Shown piece after piece: positions 29,185-32,561 of a DNA stretch of 32,561 bases. The notes below the pieces were generated by a model, which was given only the letters and a program-made list of their open reading frames with translations, searched no databases and was not told where the DNA came from. Made by a program: the position numbers and the translations under genes. How positions within the stretch are numbered: the first letter of the stretch is position 1; each line of letters begins with the position of its first letter. The stretch is from Pseudomonadota bacterium (lineage in GTDB: Bacteria > Pseudomonadota > Alphaproteobacteria > Acetobacterales > Acetobacteraceae), in the NCBI GenBank assembly GCA_021845595.1, contig JAJZVV010000023.1, positions 1 to 32,561 of the forward strand, read 5' to 3'.

Positions 29185-30512
29185 TAATTGCGCTCCACCG
29201 GCGGGGCGGTGACGAGTGCGCTGACCGGCACCAGCGCGACGCCGCGCGCCGCCAGCGTCGCCGCCCAGGCGGCCAGGCGTTCGACGGTCACCGGGCGGGG
29301 CAGCCCGGCGAGGCCGAGGGCGCTGCCATGGTCGTGCGCCAGCCGCTCGAGGGCTGCGAGCTTGGCCTCGATCTCGGGGCGCACGCCGGGCTCGTCGATG
29401 ATGAGATCGACGCCGCGGCCCGGGACGCGGCGCAGCGGCCGGCCGGCGCGCGGGTCGATGTAGAACAGGCCGCGATGCGCCAGCACGTCCTCGACCTGGC
29501 CGAGCATGGCCTGGGAGGCGGCGAAGCGCTCGCCGCGCATGCCGTCGAGCGCGCCGGTGGCCCCGGCATAGCCAGCGATGCGCGACAGCGTCCATTCCAG
29601 CCGGCGCATGTTGAGTGCCGGGGGCGCGCTGGTGAGCAGCGCCTCCGGGCCCTCGTCGTTGAGCGGGTAGCCCTGCGGCTCCATCGGGATCGAGATCAGG
29701 AACTCGTGGCCGTGGGCGCGGGCGGCGGCGAGGAGCGGCTCGGCGTGGCTGGCATAGGGCGAGACGGCGAGGCTGACCGCGGCGGGCAGATGCTCGATCG
29801 CGTCGGCGCTGTCGGTTTCCGAGAGGCCGATGCCGGCGAGCAGGATGGCGACGCGCGGCGCGGTGCCCGGATTGGCGACCCCCGGATTGGGGACGTGCGC
29901 GGCATAGACGCGCATCGGCAGCCGTCCGTTGGGCCCGATCCGCGGCAGGAGCGCGCTGGCGGCGAAATCGGCCGGCTCCAGCAGGGCGGGGTCCGGCGCC
30001 GCGATCGGGACCACGGCGGCCTCCTCGGCGGCCGGCGGCGCGCCCGCCGAGGCCGCAGATTTCGCCGCCTCCGGCTTCGCGGCTTCGGACTCCGCGGCTG
30101 CGGACGTCACGGCTGCGGACTGGGCCGGCGCGGCCTGGGCCGGCGCGGCCTGGGCCTGCGCGGACTGGGCCGGCGGGGACTTGCCCGCTTCGGGTTGGGG
30201 CGGTTCCGCCTGGGCCTGCTGGGACTTGGCGGGTTCGGCCGGGGTCGCCGACGCCGGTTCCCTGGACGTCGCCGGGGTGACGGCGGGCGGGGTGACGGCG
30301 GGTGGGGCCGGTTCCGGCTTCGGCACCGCCGCGGCGAGCGGTTTCGCCGGCGCCGGTTCGGGCGGCTTGCCATGCTCGGGCGGGCCGAGAATCGCCAGCA
30401 CGGCGATTGTCGCCACGGTGGTGGCGCCGACCAGCGCCCACAGGCGCAGCAGCGCCCGTGCCGCCGCACCGCGCTGCCGGCGTGACCCCGGCGCGTCCCT
30501 CTCGAGGCTCAT
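29184..30512 (-). CDS. Divergent polysaccharide deacetylase family protein
   Basis: This 442-aa protein has one N-terminal membrane helix (about residues 22-42) and a long proline/alanine/glutamate-rich spacer (about 45-180; repeats such as AQAAPAQAAPAQ). The C-terminal divergent polysaccharide deacetylase domain has VAILLAGIGLSETDSADAIE, SLAVSPYASHAEPLLAAARA, GHEFLISIPMEPQGYPLNDEGP and GLFYIDPRAG. It is likely anchored in the inner membrane with the domain in the periplasm. The family is related to YibQ; a cell-wall role is suspected and the activity is not settled. Its stop overlaps the rppH start. The length of the spacer is unusual and its repeats suggest slippage-driven growth. Confidence 0.85.
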   Translation of the reverse strand: MSLERDAPGSRRQRGAAARALLRLWALVGATTVATIAVLAILGPPEHGKPPEPAPAKPLAAAVPKPEPAPPAVTPPAVTPATSREPASATPAEPAKSQQAQAEPPQPEAGKSPPAQSAQAQAAPAQAAPAQSAAVTSAAAESEAAKPEAAKSAASAGAPPAAEEAAVVPIAAPDPALLEPADFAASALLPRIGPNGRLPMRVYAAHVPNPGVANPGTAPRVAILLAGIGLSETDSADAIEHLPAAVSLAVSPYASHAEPLLAAARAHGHEFLISIPMEPQGYPLNDEGPEALLTSAPPALNMRRLEWTLSRIAGYAGATGALDGMRGERFAASQAMLGQVEDVLAHRGLFYIDPRAGRPLRRVPGRGVDLIIDEPGVRPEIEAKLAALERLAHDHGSALGLAGLPRPVTVERLAAWAATLAARGVALVPVSALVTAPPVERN

Positions 30513-30533
30513 CGCCGGCCGGGGTGCTTTGTC

Positions 30534-31928
30534 TTACCGGGCGGCGGCGTGCTTGGCGCCGGCCATGGCGTCGATGAGCTTCACCGCTTCCTGCAGCTGG
30601 AAGTCCGTCGCCGGCTTGGTCGGGTCGAACGACGGCCAGTCCTTCGGCGGCTTGTCCGGAATCTGCTTGGCGAAGGCCGGGATGTCGGCGCGCGGCGGCA
30701 GCGGCTGGGCGTTGGTGCCGCCGGTGTTGGTGAGGATGCGGTTGAGGTCGGCCTCGCGCTCCGGCAGCAGATGCTCCGGCGCGTCCCGGCTCTCGTTGAC
30801 GGTGACGTCCGGGGTGATGCCGAGCCCCTGGATGGAGCGGCCGGAGGGCGTGTAGTAGCGCGCCGTGGTCAGACGGATGGCGCCGTTGCCGGCCAGCGGG
30901 ATCACCGTCTGCACCGAGCCTTTGCCGAAGCTGCGCGTGCCGAGCAGGATGGCGCGCTGATTGTCCTGCAGCGCGCCGGAGACGATCTCGCTGGCCGAGG
31001 CCGAGCCGTTGTTGATCAGCACCACCAGCGGCAGGCCGCGGATGAGGTCGCCGTTCGGCTTGGCGTCGAAGCGCTGGCTGTCGTCGGGGTGGCGGGCGCG
31101 GGTGGAGACGATCTCGCCGCGGTCGAGGAAGTCGTTGGAGACGGCGACGGCCTGGTCGAGCAGCCCGCCCGGGTTGTTGCGCAGGTCCAGCACCAGCCCC
31201 TTGAGCTTGCCGCCGGACTGGGTCTGCAGCTTCTCGATCGACTGGCGCAGCCCGGGGTCGCTCTGCTCGTTGAACTGGGTGAGGCGGACATACCCGACAT
31301 CGCCCTCGAGATGCGCCCGCGTCACCTGGATGCGGATGATCTCGCGCTGCATGCTCACCACCAGCGGCTTGTCGACGCCCTCGCGCTTGATGGTGAGCGA
31401 GATTTTCGTGTTCGGCGCGCCGCGCATCTTCTCGACCGCGTCGTTCAGCGTCAGCCCCTGCACGCTCTTGCCGTCGATGGCGAGGATCAGGTCCCCGGCC
31501 TTGACCCCGGCGCGCGAGGCCGGCGTGTCGTCGATCGGGCTGATGACCTTGATGACGCCTTCCTTGTCCTCGGTGACCTCGAGCCCGAGGCCGCCGAACT
31601 CGCCGCGCGTCTGCACCTGCATGTCGCGGAAGGCCTTGGCGTTCATGTAGCTGGAATGCGCGTCGAGCCCGGTGAGCATGCCGTTGATCGAGTTCTCGAC
31701 CAGATCGCGGTCGGTGACCGGCTCGACATAGTCGGCGCGGACCCGTTCGAACACGTCGCCGAACAGGCTGAGCAGCCGATAGGTCTCGGCATTGTCCCCG
31801 GTTTCGGCCAGCGCCGTCGGGACGCCGAAATGCACCCCCATGGTGCGCAGCACCACCCCCGAGCCAGGGCCGGCCACGAGCCCGGCCAGGAAGGCGGCGC
31901 CGATCAGCAGCCCGGAACGTCGTGTCAT
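30534..31928 (-). CDS. ctpA: Carboxy-terminal processing protease (S41)
   Basis: This 464-aa periplasmic serine protease has an N-terminal hydrophobic signal or anchor (LLIGAAFLAGLVAG). A PDZ domain spans about residues 105-190 (GEFGGLGLEVTEDKEGVIKV), and the S41 catalytic core follows. Ser311 in NNGSASASEI and Lys336 in GTRSFGKGSVQ form the Ser-Lys dyad, 25 residues apart as in the family. The start at 31928 is preferred: AAGAGG lies 9 nt upstream, whereas it abuts the ATG at 31937 with no spacer. Relatives trim lipoproteins and murein hydrolases and often work beside EnvC/NlpI-like factors. It lies between the M23 protein gene and the deacetylase gene. Confidence 0.92.
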   Translation of the reverse strand: MTRRSGLLIGAAFLAGLVAGPGSGVVLRTMGVHFGVPTALAETGDNAETYRLLSLFGDVFERVRADYVEPVTDRDLVENSINGMLTGLDAHSSYMNAKAFRDMQVQTRGEFGGLGLEVTEDKEGVIKVISPIDDTPASRAGVKAGDLILAIDGKSVQGLTLNDAVEKMRGAPNTKISLTIKREGVDKPLVVSMQREIIRIQVTRAHLEGDVGYVRLTQFNEQSDPGLRQSIEKLQTQSGGKLKGLVLDLRNNPGGLLDQAVAVSNDFLDRGEIVSTRARHPDDSQRFDAKPNGDLIRGLPLVVLINNGSASASEIVSGALQDNQRAILLGTRSFGKGSVQTVIPLAGNGAIRLTTARYYTPSGRSIQGLGITPDVTVNESRDAPEHLLPEREADLNRILTNTGGTNAQPLPPRADIPAFAKQIPDKPPKDWPSFDPTKPATDFQLQEAVKLIDAMAGAKHAAAR

Positions 31929-32043
31929 GCCAGTCATCCTCTTGCGCCTGCGCGCATACCCCCGTCGACCCCTGCAATATAGGCTCGAACCCGCGCGCAT
32001 CCAGCCTGCCCCGCGCCGCGGATGATTGCAACCGCGCCGCGCG

Positions 32044-32561
32044 TCACGGCGTGGCGCGGAGCCACGGGCCGGGGTCGATCGGCGCCGTGCCGCGGCGGAG
32101 CTCGACATGGAGCGTCGGCGGCTCGGCCGGCGCGCCGGGGTCCCCGCCCGGGCTCCACGCGCGCATCGCGCCGATCGGCTCGCCGGCCAGCACCGTCTGC
32201 CCGACGGCGGCGACGATCTGCGCCATGCCGGCGAGGACGAAATGGAAATCGTCGCCGCAATCGAGGATCAGCACCTGGCCGTAGCTGCGGAACGGCGCGG
32301 CGAAGACGACGCTGCCGGCGCACGGGGCGACGACGCGGGCGGCGGGGGCGGCGCGGTAGGCGATGTCCTCCGCCGGCCCGGCCGCGGTCGGGGCGCCGAA
32401 CGCGCGCACCACGCGTCCGGCCACCGGCACCACCGCGCTGCCGGCGGCGAGGCCAACGCCGCGCGGACGCGGCGTGTCTTGGGGCGGTTCGCCGCGCGCA
32501 CGCGGCGCGGGGGCGGGCGGCTCGGCGCGCCCGCGGTGGCGAGCGCCGGCGTGCCCGGCCT
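32044..32561 (-). CDS. EnvC-like M23 peptidase-family protein, C-terminal part
   Basis: The frame is open from the window end to the stop at 32044, so only about the last 172 residues are seen. A proline/arginine-rich stretch leads into a LytM (M23) domain: GRVVRAFGAP, APCAGSVVFAAPFRSYGQVLIL, FHFVLAGMAQIVAAVGQTVLAGEPIG and LHVELRRGTAPIDPGPWL. Catalytic zinc ligands look degenerate (no HG or HxH pair where expected), as in EnvC proteins, which activate amidases rather than cut peptidoglycan. The position before ctpA fits the usual alphaproteobacterial order. The N-terminal coiled coil expected in EnvC lies outside the window. Confidence 0.85.
   Translation of the reverse strand, partial: AGHAGARHRGRAEPPAPAPRARGEPPQDTPRPRGVGLAAGSAVVPVAGRVVRAFGAPTAAGPAEDIAYRAAPAARVVAPCAGSVVFAAPFRSYGQVLILDCGDDFHFVLAGMAQIVAAVGQTVLAGEPIGAMRAWSPGGDPGAPAEPPTLHVELRRGTAPIDPGPWLRATP

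Overview
The window is very GC-rich chromosomal DNA. Codons end mostly in G or C, and long stop-free shadow frames lie opposite almost every gene. The gene content points to an alphaproteobacterium, most likely Rhodospirillales/Acetobacteraceae: an envC-ctpA-divergent polysaccharide deacetylase-rppH block, a Tim44-like/MltA/Smr neighbourhood, and isobutyryl-CoA dehydrogenase with mmsB, and ivd-mccB-mccA. The placement rests on recognised gene order and protein families; no database search was possible.

Layout. (1) 1-4782: tandem array of at least five glycine-rich PEP-CTERM surface protein genes (one truncated by the window edge, four complete). Three copies carry an almost identical 165-bp promoter/leader cassette. 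A TPR-sulfotransferase gene follows 37 nt after the last copy. (2) 6850-7654: a small MAPEG-family membrane protein gene bracketed by two near-identical REPIN-like elements and by a 22-bp direct repeat. (3) 7774-12128: a DUF5671-type membrane protein, a methyl-accepting chemotaxis protein, a type II haloacid dehalogenase, a small acidic protein and a DUF3237 protein. (4) 12258-21505: branched-chain amino acid catabolism. One run holds isobutyryl-CoA dehydrogenase, 3-hydroxyisobutyrate dehydrogenase and an acyl-CoA synthetase (valine side). The second holds a small exported protein, isovaleryl-CoA dehydrogenase and both subunits of methylcrotonyl-CoA carboxylase (leucine side). (5) 21509-27937, minus strand: a 47-aa membrane protein, a TetR regulator whose frame lacks a stop where expected, Tim44-like protein, MltA, lutABC (lactate oxidation) and an Smr-domain protein. 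(6) 27938-28674: a gene-poor stretch full of palindromes. (7) 28675-32561, minus strand: EnvC-like M23 protein (truncated at the window edge), CtpA protease, divergent polysaccharide deacetylase and RppH.

How parts work together. The two acyl-CoA dehydrogenases are told apart by the position of the catalytic glutamate. Together with MmsB and MccAB they cover the early steps of valine and leucine breakdown; the enoyl-CoA hydratases, HMG-CoA lyase and 3-hydroxyisobutyryl-CoA hydrolase must lie elsewhere. LutABC and Smr are linked by overlapping start and stop codons and look translationally coupled. MltA, EnvC, CtpA and the deacetylase-like protein are all cell-envelope factors.

The most unusual part is the glycine-rich PEP-CTERM array. 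It looks like a recently amplified, gene-converted family of exported poly-glycine proteins. The REPIN-bracketed MAPEG cassette and the lutABC block sitting inside the mltA/smr neighbourhood are the other points worth a second look.
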